A stretch of 31,732 nt of DNA, from assembly GCA_003164655.1 (NCBI GenBank), contig PLTW01000051.1:1-31732 (forward strand), read 5' to 3'. Below are positions 13,854 to 21,062 of this stretch, piece after piece. Source of the stretch: Actinomycetota bacterium (GTDB lineage Bacteria > Actinomycetota > Thermoleophilia > UBA2241). Made by a program: the position numbers and the translations under genes. Under the pieces are notes generated by a model. That model had not been told where the DNA came from. It worked only from the letters and a program-made list of their open reading frames with translations, and did no database searches. The stretch's first letter is position 1; every line of letters begins with the position of its first letter.

Positions 13854-15691
13854 AGCGCAACTCGACCACCCGCCGGCTCCTGCTGCTCGTCGCGCTGGTG
13901 CTGGTCGCGGGCCTGGTCTGGGGCCTCGCCGGCGCCCTGGCGGCGAGCTCGTCGCCATCGCCGGCGCCCGGCAAAGTCGTGCTCAAGATCGGCTGGACCG
14001 CGGAGCCCGACAACCTGAACCCGTTCGTGGGCTGGGCAAACTCCACGTACGAGATCTGGGCGATCAACTATGACTTCCTCTTCGGCTTTGGCCTTAGCGG
14101 CGGCCAGCCGACGCTCGACCTCGCTGCGCAGTTTCCGACAAAGCAGAACGGCGGCCTCTCGCCGGACGGCAAGGTCTGGACCATCCACTTGCGGCCCAAC
14201 GTGAAATGGTCGGACGGCCGGCCGCTGACCGCGGCCGACGTGGCCTTTACCTACAACTACGTCGTCAAGAACAACATGGCCAACCTGGCTCTGGCCACCG
14301 TCGGCATCACGGGAGCCAAAGAGATCGATCCGACGACGGTGCAGATCACCTGCTCGCAGCCCAAGGCCGACATGGAGCACATCTTCCTGCCGATCCTCCC
14401 CCAGCACATCTGGGAGCACGTCTCACCACAGGTCGCGGCGACGACGTACGCCAACAAGCCACCGATCGTCGGCAGCGGCCCGTTCTACACGGTGGCCTTC
14501 AAGAAGGGCTCCTACGTCGAGATGGCCCGCAACCCCTACTACTGGGGCAAGAGACCGACCGTCGACCAGATCTTCTTCGAGATGTACCAGGACGCCGACA
14601 CCATGGTCTCCGATCTGAAGTCGGGGACCCTCGACGCCGCCTGGGGCATTCCCGAAGCCGAGTTCAAGCTGCTCCCCCCGCAGGCCGGCATCCACACTAT
14701 CGCCTACAACTTCTTCAACTGGGACTACGTCGACCTCAACTGCTCTTCGTCGCCCGACTCGACCGGCAACCCCGTGCTCCGCGACGCGCGCTTTCGCGAC
14801 GCCCTGAACTACGCGATCGACCGCAGCAAGCTCTGTCAGATCGCCTACGTCGGTCTCGCAGCGCCGGCAACGTCGATCATGCCGCCGAACACCTGGGCCG
14901 ACCCCGACTACCACTGGCAGCCGCCGGCCGGCCAGGCCTACACGTTCGACCTCGCCAAGGCCGACCAGCTCCTCGATGCGGCCGGCTACACGCTCTCGCC
15001 GAGCGGGCTGCGCCTCTCCAAGGGCAAGCCGATCACCCTGCGCCTATGGAGCGCGACCGACTTCCCCGAGTCCCAGATCGAGGCCAAGCTGATCGCCGGC
15101 TGGCTGCAACAGCTCGGCCTCAAGGTCACCCTCTCGGTGCTCGACCGCGGCACCGTCGAGGCCAGCCTCTTCAACTTTAAGGGCAAGACCTTCGCCCCCG
15201 ACTACGACCTCTATGTCGACGACTGGGCAGGCTACGGAGACCCCGGTCAGACGCTCACCGCCTTTACGACCGCGCAGATCGGCGCCACCAACGAACCGGC
15301 CTGGTCGAACGCCGCCTTCGACAAGTTGAACGCCCAGCAGGCGACCGCGCTCGATCCCACCACACGCATGACCCGCATCCGGCAGATGCAGCAGATCTTC
15401 TACCAGCAGTCGCCGCAGATCGTGCTCGTCTACCCGCAGTACCTGGAGGCCTGTAACACCTCGCGCTGGACCGGCTGGACGCCGATGTTCAACGGTCGGG
15501 GGCCGGTTTTCATGACGACCGGCGGCGTCGAATCGTATGTCAACCTGCGACCGGTCAGCAGCGGTTCGGGCGGCGGCGGCGGCGCCAAAGGCGCGACCAT
15601 CGCCGTCGCGATCGTCGTCGTGCTCGTCGTCGGGGGCGCCGCGATCTGGTTTGCGCGCCGGCGGCGCCGCATTCAGACGGAGGAGGCGTGA
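13850..15691 (+). CDS. Family 5 (peptide/nickel-type) solute-binding protein with C-terminal membrane anchor
   Basis: 613 residues. A basic start and hydrophobic stretch (about 8-32, ending near GALAAS) form a Sec signal or anchor; no lipobox cysteine is seen. The mature part matches family 5 substrate-binding proteins of ABC importers: IGWTAEPDNLNPFVGW, WTIHLRPNVKWSDGRPLTAADVAFTYN and GSGPFYTV blocks. It ends with a glycine linker (about 572-578), a membrane helix at about 583-603 and a basic tail (ARRRRR). It is thus attached at the C-terminus, unlike usual lipoprotein binding proteins. No permease or ATPase gene follows; the next gene is an amidohydrolase overlapping by four bases. Either it serves a permease encoded elsewhere or it acts as a surface sensor or receptor. 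Confidence 0.9.
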   Translation: MKRNSTTRRLLLLVALVLVAGLVWGLAGALAASSSPSPAPGKVVLKIGWTAEPDNLNPFVGWANSTYEIWAINYDFLFGFGLSGGQPTLDLAAQFPTKQNGGLSPDGKVWTIHLRPNVKWSDGRPLTAADVAFTYNYVVKNNMANLALATVGITGAKEIDPTTVQITCSQPKADMEHIFLPILPQHIWEHVSPQVAATTYANKPPIVGSGPFYTVAFKKGSYVEMARNPYYWGKRPTVDQIFFEMYQDADTMVSDLKSGTLDAAWGIPEAEFKLLPPQAGIHTIAYNFFNWDYVDLNCSSSPDSTGNPVLRDARFRDALNYAIDRSKLCQIAYVGLAAPATSIMPPNTWADPDYHWQPPAGQAYTFDLAKADQLLDAAGYTLSPSGLRLSKGKPITLRLWSATDFPESQIEAKLIAGWLQQLGLKVTLSVLDRGTVEASLFNFKGKTFAPDYDLYVDDWAGYGDPGQTLTAFTTAQIGATNEPAWSNAAFDKLNAQQATALDPTTRMTRIRQMQQIFYQQSPQIVLVYPQYLEACNTSRWTGWTPMFNGRGPVFMTTGGVESYVNLRPVSSGSGGGGGAKGATIAVAIVVVLVVGGAAIWFARRRRRIQTEEA

Positions 15692-17367
15692 GCCCCACGC
15701 CGGACGCGGGGCACAGCGCCGCCCGCCCGGCCGACAGCGCCCTGCTGAACGGGGTCGTCTACACCGCCGACGCTGCCCACACGGTCGCCCAGGCCGTGGC
15801 CGTCACCGACGGCCGCATCGCCGCCGTGGGCAGCGACGACGACGTGCGCCGCCTCTGCGACCCGGCCACGCGAGTCATCGACCTTGACGGGCGCCTCGTG
15901 CTGCCAGGGTTCATCGACAGCCACGCCCACGCCAGCGAGACCGTCGGCGAGGTCTTCGGCGTCGGGTTAAAGGGTCTGGGCTCGCTCGAGGCCTACGTGG
16001 CGGCGGTGCGCGCCTTCGCCGCCGACCACCCCGAGCTGCCCGCCATCCGCGGCTGGGGCTGGAGCAACGTCGTGACGCCCGGTCACGGTCCCACGGCGGC
16101 CGCGCTCGACGCCGCCGTCGCCGACCGGCCGGCTCTGCTGCACTCCGAAGACGGCCACTCCCTCTGGGCCAACAGCCTCGCCCTGCGACTCGCCGGCGTG
16201 GGGATCGACACGCCCGACCCGCCGAACGGCCTCATCGAACGCGACCCCGCGACCGGGGCGCCGTCGGGCACGCTACGCGAGGGGGCGCAGCAGCTGGTCG
16301 ACGGGGCGGCGGCGCCGTTCTCGAGCGACCAGTGCGCGGCCGGCTTGCGCCACTTTCAGCGCGCGGTCGCCGGCCCCCTGGGCATCACGTCGGTGTTCGA
16401 CCCCATGCTCGTCGCCGGCGGGCCGATCTTCGACGCCTTCGAGGCTCTGCAGCGCGCCGGCGAGCTGACCGTGCGCTTTCGGGCGGGCTTCTGGCTGCGA
16501 TCCGACCTGCCGCTCGACGAGCAGTTGCGCACGGCGGCGGCCGAGCGCGCCCGACACCACGGCGCGCTGTTTCAGGCCGACACCGTCAAGCTGTTCGCCG
16601 ACGGCGTCATCGAAAGCCACACGGCCTTCCTCGACGAACCCTACGCCGACACCCCCGGCGACCGCGGCTTTCCCGAATGGCCGCCCGCGGCCCTGAACGC
16701 GGCCTCGGTGGCGGCCGCCGGCGCGGGGTTCGAGCTCCACTACCACGCCATCGGCGACGCCGCCACGGCGATGGCGCTCGACGCCATCGCCGCCGCGCGC
16801 GCCGCCGGCCACGCCGGCGGTCGGCCGGCGATCACGCACGTCCAGCTCACGCGGCCAGGCGACATCGAACGCTTCGCCGAGCTCGGCGTCACGGCCGTCC
16901 TCAACCCGTACTGGTTCCTCAGGGACGACTACTTCTACGACCTTCAGGTTCCCTGCCTCGGCTTGTCGCGAGCCGAGCGCGAGTACCCGATGGCGAGCTT
17001 CTTCGCGGCCGGCGTGCCGGTCGCCGCGGCCAGCGACTTTCCGGTGACGGTGCCGCCCGACCCGCTGGCCGGCATCCAGGTAGGCGTGATGCGCTGGTTT
17101 GCCGGCGAGGCCGCTGCCGGCGACGTGCTGTGGCCCGCGGAGCGGGTCGGCGTCGAGCAGATGATCGACAGCTTCACCATCGCCGGCGCCCGCGCCCACG
17201 GCCTCGACTCCGAGACCGGATCGCTCGAGGCCGGCAAGTCGGCCGACCTGATCGTGGTCGACACGAACATCCTCGCCGTGCCCGCCGCGGAGATCGGCTC
17301 GGCCAAGGTGCTGCTTACCGTCTTTGGCGGCGACGAGGTCTACCGCGCCGCCCAGTTCACCGCGTAG
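15688..17367 (+). CDS. YtcJ-like metal-dependent amidohydrolase
   Basis: 559 residues from a GTG overlapping the binding-protein stop, with GGAGGAGGC upstream. It belongs to the amidohydrolase superfamily group exemplified by YtcJ and formamide deformylase NfdA. The metal site H79-x-H81 lies in GFIDSHAHA; further ligands are likely the lysine in TVKLFADGVIESH, the histidines of LHYHAIGD and ITHVQLT, and the aspartate of AASDFPV. It ends with the small beta-sandwich segment SLEAGKSADLIVVD. There is no signal peptide. As the last gene of the MerR-controlled operon it probably acts on the amidase product or the same compound class. The exact reaction cannot be inferred. Confidence 0.92.
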   Translation: MSPTPDAGHSAARPADSALLNGVVYTADAAHTVAQAVAVTDGRIAAVGSDDDVRRLCDPATRVIDLDGRLVLPGFIDSHAHASETVGEVFGVGLKGLGSLEAYVAAVRAFAADHPELPAIRGWGWSNVVTPGHGPTAAALDAAVADRPALLHSEDGHSLWANSLALRLAGVGIDTPDPPNGLIERDPATGAPSGTLREGAQQLVDGAAAPFSSDQCAAGLRHFQRAVAGPLGITSVFDPMLVAGGPIFDAFEALQRAGELTVRFRAGFWLRSDLPLDEQLRTAAAERARHHGALFQADTVKLFADGVIESHTAFLDEPYADTPGDRGFPEWPPAALNAASVAAAGAGFELHYHAIGDAATAMALDAIAAARAAGHAGGRPAITHVQLTRPGDIERFAELGVTAVLNPYWFLRDDYFYDLQVPCLGLSRAEREYPMASFFAAGVPVAAASDFPVTVPPDPLAGIQVGVMRWFAGEAAAGDVLWPAERVGVEQMIDSFTIAGARAHGLDSETGSLEAGKSADLIVVDTNILAVPAAEIGSAKVLLTVFGGDEVYRAAQFTA

Positions 17368-17400
17368 CGCCGGTTGAGACCGCAGCCGCGCGACGGGGCG

Positions 17401-17428
17401 CGGCGACGGGGGCGCGGCGACGGGGGCG
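17401..17428 (+). repeat. Two tandem copies of a 14-base unit
   Basis: CGGCGACGGGGGCG occurs twice without a gap (17401-17414, 17415-17428), preceded by a degenerate third copy at about 17387-17400. The second copy forms the left arm of the adjoining terminator hairpin, so the array looks like partial duplication of a terminator arm. Confidence 0.7.
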
Positions 17429-17453
17429 CGTTTACGCGCCCCCGTCGCCGCGC
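17412..17453 (+). terminator. GC-rich hairpin terminator after the amidohydrolase gene
   Basis: A 19-base perfect inverted repeat (17412-17430 against 17435-17453) with a TTTA loop stands 44 bases after the amidohydrolase stop. There is no T-run. It should end the MerR-controlled operon before purD. Confidence 0.75.
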
Positions 17454-17454
17454 G

Positions 17455-17460
17455 TACACT
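17455..17460 (+). promoter_or_regulatory. Possible -10 box for the purD cluster
   Basis: TACACT follows the terminator directly and would give a transcript start near 17467 and a leader of about 85 bases. No good -35 is seen, as the position is occupied by the hairpin arm. Tentative. Confidence 0.3.
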
Positions 17461-17484
17461 CTCGTGAATGACTTGACGCGCCCT

Positions 17485-17515
17485 GGCCTGCCGCCGCAGT
17501 TTCGCGGCGGTGGCC
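17485..17515 (+). other. Structured stem-loop in the purD leader
   Basis: CCGCCGC (17491-17497) pairs with GCGGCGG (17504-17510) around AGTTTC, and GGCC (17485-17488) can pair with GGCC (17512-17515) across a small bulge. It matches no purine riboswitch core I know and may be ordinary GC-rich leader folding. Confidence 0.25.
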
Positions 17516-17551
17516 GACACGGATGGCGCGTCCTCACGGCGAGGAGGCCAC

Positions 17552-18868
17552 ATGCGCGTTCTGGTTGTCGGCGGCGGCGGTCGCGAACACGCCCTCGTTC
17601 ATGCCTTCTGTGCCTCGCCGCTGGCCACCCAGGTGTTCTGCGCGCCGGGCAACGCCGGCATCGAGCAGGAGGCCGACCCGGTCGCCATCGCAGCCGACGA
17701 TCTCGCCGGCCTGCTGGCCTTCGCCCGCCGCGAGAAGATCGATCTGACCGTCGTCGGCCCCGAAGCCCCTCTGGTCGCCGGCATCGCCGATCTGTTCACC
17801 GAGAACGGCCTGCTCGTGTTCGGCCCGCGCCGCGCCGCCGCCCGGCTCGAGGGCAGCAAGGCCTTCGCCAAGGAAATCATGGACGAAGCCCGCGTGGCGA
17901 CGGGGCGCTACACGCGTCACGGCGATCTCGCCGGCGCGCTGGCCGATCTCGAGACCCGGGAGTCGTTTCCGCTCGTGGTCAAGGCCGACGGCCTGGCCGC
18001 CGGCAAGGGCGTGCTCATCTGTCAGGACGCCGGCGAGGCGCGCGCGGCGGTCCGGCTCTGCCTCGCCGACCGGGCCTTCGGCGAGGCCGGCGGCACGGTG
18101 CTGATCGAGGAGTTCCTGAGCGGTCCCGAAGTGTCGCTGCTGGCCTTATGCGACGGCACTCGCGTCGTGCCCATGGCCCCGGCCCAGGACTACAAGCGCA
18201 TCTTCGCCCTCGACCTGGGTCCGAACACCGGCGGCATGGGCAGTTACTGCCCCGTGCCCGGTTTCGACGCCGGCGTCGCCGAGACGGTGGCCGACGACCT
18301 CTTCCGGCCGGTGCTCGCCGCGCTGGCCCGGCGCGGCACGGAGTATCGCGGCGTGCTCTACGGCGGCCTCATCGTCACAGAGCATGGCGTCAAGCTGCTC
18401 GAGTTCAACTGCCGCTTCGGCGATCCCGAGACCCAGGCCATTCTGCCGCGGCTCGACAGCGACCTGCTCGAAGCCTGCCTGGCGACGGCTCATGGCGAGC
18501 TCGACACGGTCGATCTGCGCTGGAAGCCCGAGGCCTGCGTGTCGGTCGTTGTGGCCTCGCGCGGCTACCCGGCGTCGACCTCGAAGGGCGACGTGATCAG
18601 CGGCCTGTCCGAGGCGGCCGTGCTGCCCGACGTCACCGTCTACCACGCCGCCACGGCCGTTCACGGCCACGACATCGTGACGGCCGGCGGACGGGTGCTG
18701 GCGGTCAGCGCCCTGGGAACCCACTTCGCCGCCGCGCGCGAGCGCGCCTACGGCGCCCTCGCGCGCATCTCCTTTGCCGGCATGCAGTCGCGCCCCGACA
18801 TCGCCGACCGGGCCGTGCGGGCCGAGGCCGGCGAGACATCCCTCTTCCCCGTCGATTGGGCCGACTGA
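17552..18868 (+). CDS. purD: Phosphoribosylamine-glycine ligase (GAR synthetase)
   Basis: 438 residues from the ATG at 17552, with GAGGAGG six bases upstream; a longer frame from 17510 is rejected. It joins phosphoribosylamine and glycine with ATP to give GAR, the second step of IMP synthesis. The N-domain motif MRVLVVGGGGREHAL, the VVGPEAPLVAG block, the ATP-grasp region (FPLVVKADGLAAGKGV, VLIEEFLSGPEVS) and LLEFNCRFGDPETQAILPRL (signature, Mg and phosphate contacts) are all intact. It heads the run purD-(secreted protein)-purE-...-purB. The next gene begins six bases after its stop. Confidence 0.98.
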   Translation: MRVLVVGGGGREHALVHAFCASPLATQVFCAPGNAGIEQEADPVAIAADDLAGLLAFARREKIDLTVVGPEAPLVAGIADLFTENGLLVFGPRRAAARLEGSKAFAKEIMDEARVATGRYTRHGDLAGALADLETRESFPLVVKADGLAAGKGVLICQDAGEARAAVRLCLADRAFGEAGGTVLIEEFLSGPEVSLLALCDGTRVVPMAPAQDYKRIFALDLGPNTGGMGSYCPVPGFDAGVAETVADDLFRPVLAALARRGTEYRGVLYGGLIVTEHGVKLLEFNCRFGDPETQAILPRLDSDLLEACLATAHGELDTVDLRWKPEACVSVVVASRGYPASTSKGDVISGLSEAAVLPDVTVYHAATAVHGHDIVTAGGRVLAVSALGTHFAAARERAYGALARISFAGMQSRPDIADRAVRAEAGETSLFPVDWAD

Positions 18869-18874
18869 GCCCTT

Positions 18875-19321
18875 ATGGTCCTCCGCCGCTCCGACCGCGC
18901 GTTCTACGTTGCGGTCGCCGTACTCGTGGCCGTGGCCGGACTTGCCTTCGCGTTCACCCCGGGACCGTCCGCGCCGCGTAATCTCGACGACTGGTATGTC
19001 GGGTCGTGGCGCATCGCCGCACCCATGGTCGGTATGCAGCAGGGCCGCCTCGCCCAGCGGGCGGCGGCGCCGGCCGGCCTGATCCAGGTGAGCCTCGATA
19101 AGCACGGGCTGAGCCTCTCGATGCACGGCTTCCCGGGGGTGTCGAGCGCCGTCGTGCGGGGCCAGCGTTCTCCGCTGGCCGTCATCTTTGAGACTCCCAA
19201 CGCCGGCCAGGGAGAGGGCAACTGGGCCCTGGCCCTGCGCAGCCCCTCGGTCGGCATGCTGTCGTTCTACGACCCGTACACCGACCACTGGTCAGACCAG
19301 ATAGTGCTCGCCAGGCAGTGA
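18875..19321 (+). CDS. Small secreted or membrane-anchored protein, unknown function
   Basis: 148 residues. After a basic start (MVLRRSDR) a single hydrophobic segment at about 10-28 ends near FAFTPGPSA, either an N-terminal anchor or a signal peptide. The exported part opens with DDWYVGSWRIAAP and has alternating beta-strand-like stretches (GLIQVSLDKHGLSLSMHGF, GNWALALRSP). This resembles in style, though not clearly in sequence, the other small membrane protein of this cluster (20471-20986). No cysteine, catalytic motif or known domain is seen. It lies six bases after purD and is certainly in its transcript. A link to purine synthesis is not implied. Confidence 0.7.
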   Translation: MVLRRSDRAFYVAVAVLVAVAGLAFAFTPGPSAPRNLDDWYVGSWRIAAPMVGMQQGRLAQRAAAPAGLIQVSLDKHGLSLSMHGFPGVSSAVVRGQRSPLAVIFETPNAGQGEGNWALALRSPSVGMLSFYDPYTDHWSDQIVLARQ

Positions 19322-19455
19322 CACAAGGGCGCCTGAGCGCGCCGCGTGCGCGCCGCCCGCCGCGCGCGGCGCTGCGGTTCTGGTTCGCGGGCGTCCGTCG
19401 AGGTAAGCTCTGCGAAGATCAAGCGCGGCGGCGCGCACCCCGAAGGAAGTGAGCA

Positions 19456-19905
19456 GTGGAGAAGACCAGTACCGAGGTCGACGCGCTGCTGGTCGGCATC
19501 GAGTTCGAACCCGTGCTCGTGGGCATCGTCATGGGCAGCGAATCCGACCGCGAGATCATGGCCGCCGCCGGGCGCGAGCTCGACGAGCGCCGCATACGCC
19601 ACGAGGTCCAGGTCATGTCGGCTCATCGCGACCCCGAAAAGGTCGCCCACTATGCCCGTACGGCACAGGCCCGCGGCATCAAGGTGCTCATCGCCGGCGC
19701 CGGCAAGGCAGCGGCGCTGCCCGGGGTGATCGCCTCCTACACCAACCTGCCCGTCATCGGCGTGCCCATCAAGACGAGCGACCTCGGCGGTCTCGACTCC
19801 CTGCTGTCGATCGTGCAGATGCCGCCGGGCGTGCCGGTCGCCTGCGTGGCCATCAACGGCGCCCGCAACGCCGCCATCCTGGCGGCGAAGATCCTCGACG
19901 TCTGA
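19456..19905 (+). CDS. purE: N5-carboxyaminoimidazole ribonucleotide mutase, class I PurE
   Basis: 149 residues from a GTG start with GGAAGTGAG upstream. It converts N5-CAIR to CAIR. The catalytic and phosphate-binding motifs are intact: VMGSESDREIM (S28-D31) and MSAHRDPEKV with the general acid H57, then IAGAGKAAALPGVIAS and LLSIVQMPPGVPVA. About 18 residues precede the point where most PurE proteins begin, giving an acidic extension (EKTSTEVDALL). No purK is found beside it or in the window, although class I PurE normally needs PurK; it may be elsewhere. The 134-base gap before it is GC-rich, holds a candidate TAAGCT -10 near 19411 and no gene. Confidence 0.96.
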   Translation: MEKTSTEVDALLVGIEFEPVLVGIVMGSESDREIMAAAGRELDERRIRHEVQVMSAHRDPEKVAHYARTAQARGIKVLIAGAGKAAALPGVIASYTNLPVIGVPIKTSDLGGLDSLLSIVQMPPGVPVACVAINGARNAAILAAKILDV

Positions 19906-19924
19906 CGAGCCGAAGTGATGCGCG

Positions 19925-20056
19925 ATGAGTGATGGTCCCCGCCAGCCACTTCTACCGCCCGGTCAGCAGCGCCAGATCCTGGTCATGGCGATCAGCGGTC
20001 TCAGCTTCGTCGTCGTGCTGGCCCTGATCGGCCTGCTACTGCACTTTCTGGGTTGA
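19925..20056 (+). CDS. 43-residue single-pass membrane peptide
   Basis: A short frame starting ATG-AGT-GAT and ending TGA lies between purE and ridA. The first 17 residues are polar (MSDGPRQPLLPPGQQRQ), followed by a clear membrane helix from about 18 to 42 (ILVMAISGLSFVVVLALIG plus LLLHFLG). This layout, a cytoplasmic polar stub followed by one tail-anchor helix, is unlikely for random GC-rich DNA, and it fills an otherwise empty 188-base gap. The ribosome site is weak. I do not recognise it; small membrane peptides of this kind often attach to larger membrane complexes. It has not been tested for conservation. Confidence 0.6.
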   Translation: MSDGPRQPLLPPGQQRQILVMAISGLSFVVVLALIGLLLHFLG

Positions 20057-20093
20057 CACAGCGCTCACGCCCCCGCCACGCAAGGAGCTTGCG

Positions 20094-20474
20094 ATGATCA
20101 AGCAGACCCTCACCTCACCAGCCGCCGCCCCCGCGATCGGCCCCTACTCCCCGGCCGTGCAGACCGAACGTCTCGTGTTCTTCTCGGGGCAGGTGCCGTT
20201 CGACTCGAGCGGCGCCGTCGTCGGCGAGACGGCCGCCGACCAGGCCCGCCAGGCGCTCGGCAATCTGCAGCACCTGCTTCAGGCCGGCGCCCTCACCAGC
20301 CACGCGATCGTCAAGACCACGATCTTTCTTACCGACATGAACGACTTCGCCGCGGTGAACGACGTCTACGCCGAGTTCTTCGAGAAGCCCTACCCGGCAC
20401 GCTCCACCGTGGCCGTCGCCGCGCTGCCCAAGGGCGTCAAGGTCGAGATCGAAGCCATCGCCATGAGGGAGTGA
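20094..20474 (+). CDS. ridA: RidA/YjgF-family enamine/imine deaminase
   Basis: 126 residues, the standard RidA length. RidA trimers hydrolyse reactive 2-aminoacrylate-type enamines or imines released by PLP enzymes, preventing damage. The start block PAIGPYSPAV (Y18), FFSGQVPFD, and the C-terminal PARSTVAVAALPKGVKVEIEAIA with R103 and E120 are the expected active-site elements, so it should be a true RidA rather than a distant paralogue. The ATG has a strong AAGGAG site. The following membrane protein gene overlaps its stop. Confidence 0.95.
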   Translation: MIKQTLTSPAAAPAIGPYSPAVQTERLVFFSGQVPFDSSGAVVGETAADQARQALGNLQHLLQAGALTSHAIVKTTIFLTDMNDFAAVNDVYAEFFEKPYPARSTVAVAALPKGVKVEIEAIAMRE

Positions 20475-20986
20475 CTCAAAGACAGGTGAGCGACCAGAGA
20501 CCGGCGAGAACGATCTACCGGTCGGCGGCGGGCGGCTCGGCGGCCGCCGAGCCGCCGGTGCGGCGGCGGCGCCGGTTGCGCGACGCCTGGTGGCTGGCGC
20601 CCGTCCTGGCCCTGGTCGTCCTGCTGGTGGCCTTCGTCGTCGGCGGCTTCTTCTTGCTCGGCGGCTTTGGTCTGCTGCAGTACGTCGGCGTCACCCCGTC
20701 GGGCCAGCCCTTCCCCGGGACCTGGGGATCGTCTGACACGGGCTTCGCCACGAAAGCCGTCCACATCGCCCGCAGCGGCGGCGGCTACACGATCGCCGGC
20801 GTGCGCATCCTGGGTGAGCCGGCCGGCGCGGCGCAGGTCAACGACGACGCCCTCGTGGCGACCGGCGCCAGGGGCGGCGTGTCGTGGCGACTCTCGCTGT
20901 CGTTTGCCGACCGCGACCAGCTGCGCGCCCGGGTGACCTACAGCGACGGCCGGCCGCCTCTGGAGACGCTGCTCACCCGGCAGTGA
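20471..20986 (+). CDS. Single-pass membrane protein with extracytoplasmic domain, unknown function
   Basis: 171 residues from a GTG that overlaps the ridA stop (GTGA); a second GTG at 20486 is an equal alternative. The N-terminal 40 residues are cytoplasmic and very basic (RRRRRLRDAWW), then one membrane segment at about 43-70 leads to an exterior domain of about 100 residues. That domain begins PFPGTWGSSDTGFATKAVHI and reads as alternating strands, reminiscent of small lipocalin-like or beta-sandwich exported proteins, but no family is recognised. No cysteines are present. It is in the purine cluster transcript by overlap, a position shared with the other exported protein at 18875-19321. Confidence 0.72.
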   Translation: MTQRQVSDQRPARTIYRSAAGGSAAAEPPVRRRRRLRDAWWLAPVLALVVLLVAFVVGGFFLLGGFGLLQYVGVTPSGQPFPGTWGSSDTGFATKAVHIARSGGGYTIAGVRILGEPAGAAQVNDDALVATGARGGVSWRLSLSFADRDQLRARVTYSDGRPPLETLLTRQ

Positions 20987-21004
20987 CCGGGCGACCCGTC
21001 CCCC

Positions 21005-21032
21005 GGGCGGTTCTCTGTGAGAGAATCTGCCC
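21005..21032 (+). promoter_or_regulatory. Inverted repeat upstream of purB
   Basis: TTCTCT (21011-21016) and AGAGAA (21020-21025) flank GTG, with outer GGGC (21005-21008) and GCCC (21029-21032) also able to pair. It lies about 40 bases before the purB ATG and includes a possible -10, GAGAAT. It could be an operator or a leader hairpin. Confidence 0.3.
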
Positions 21033-21062
21033 GTCCCTGTCGGCTGCCACGGAGGGCTTTTC

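Noticed and set aside
17485..17515. Purine riboswitch before purD
   Set aside because: The stem-loop lacks the three-way junction and conserved core of purine aptamers, and purine riboswitches are not expected in such lineages.
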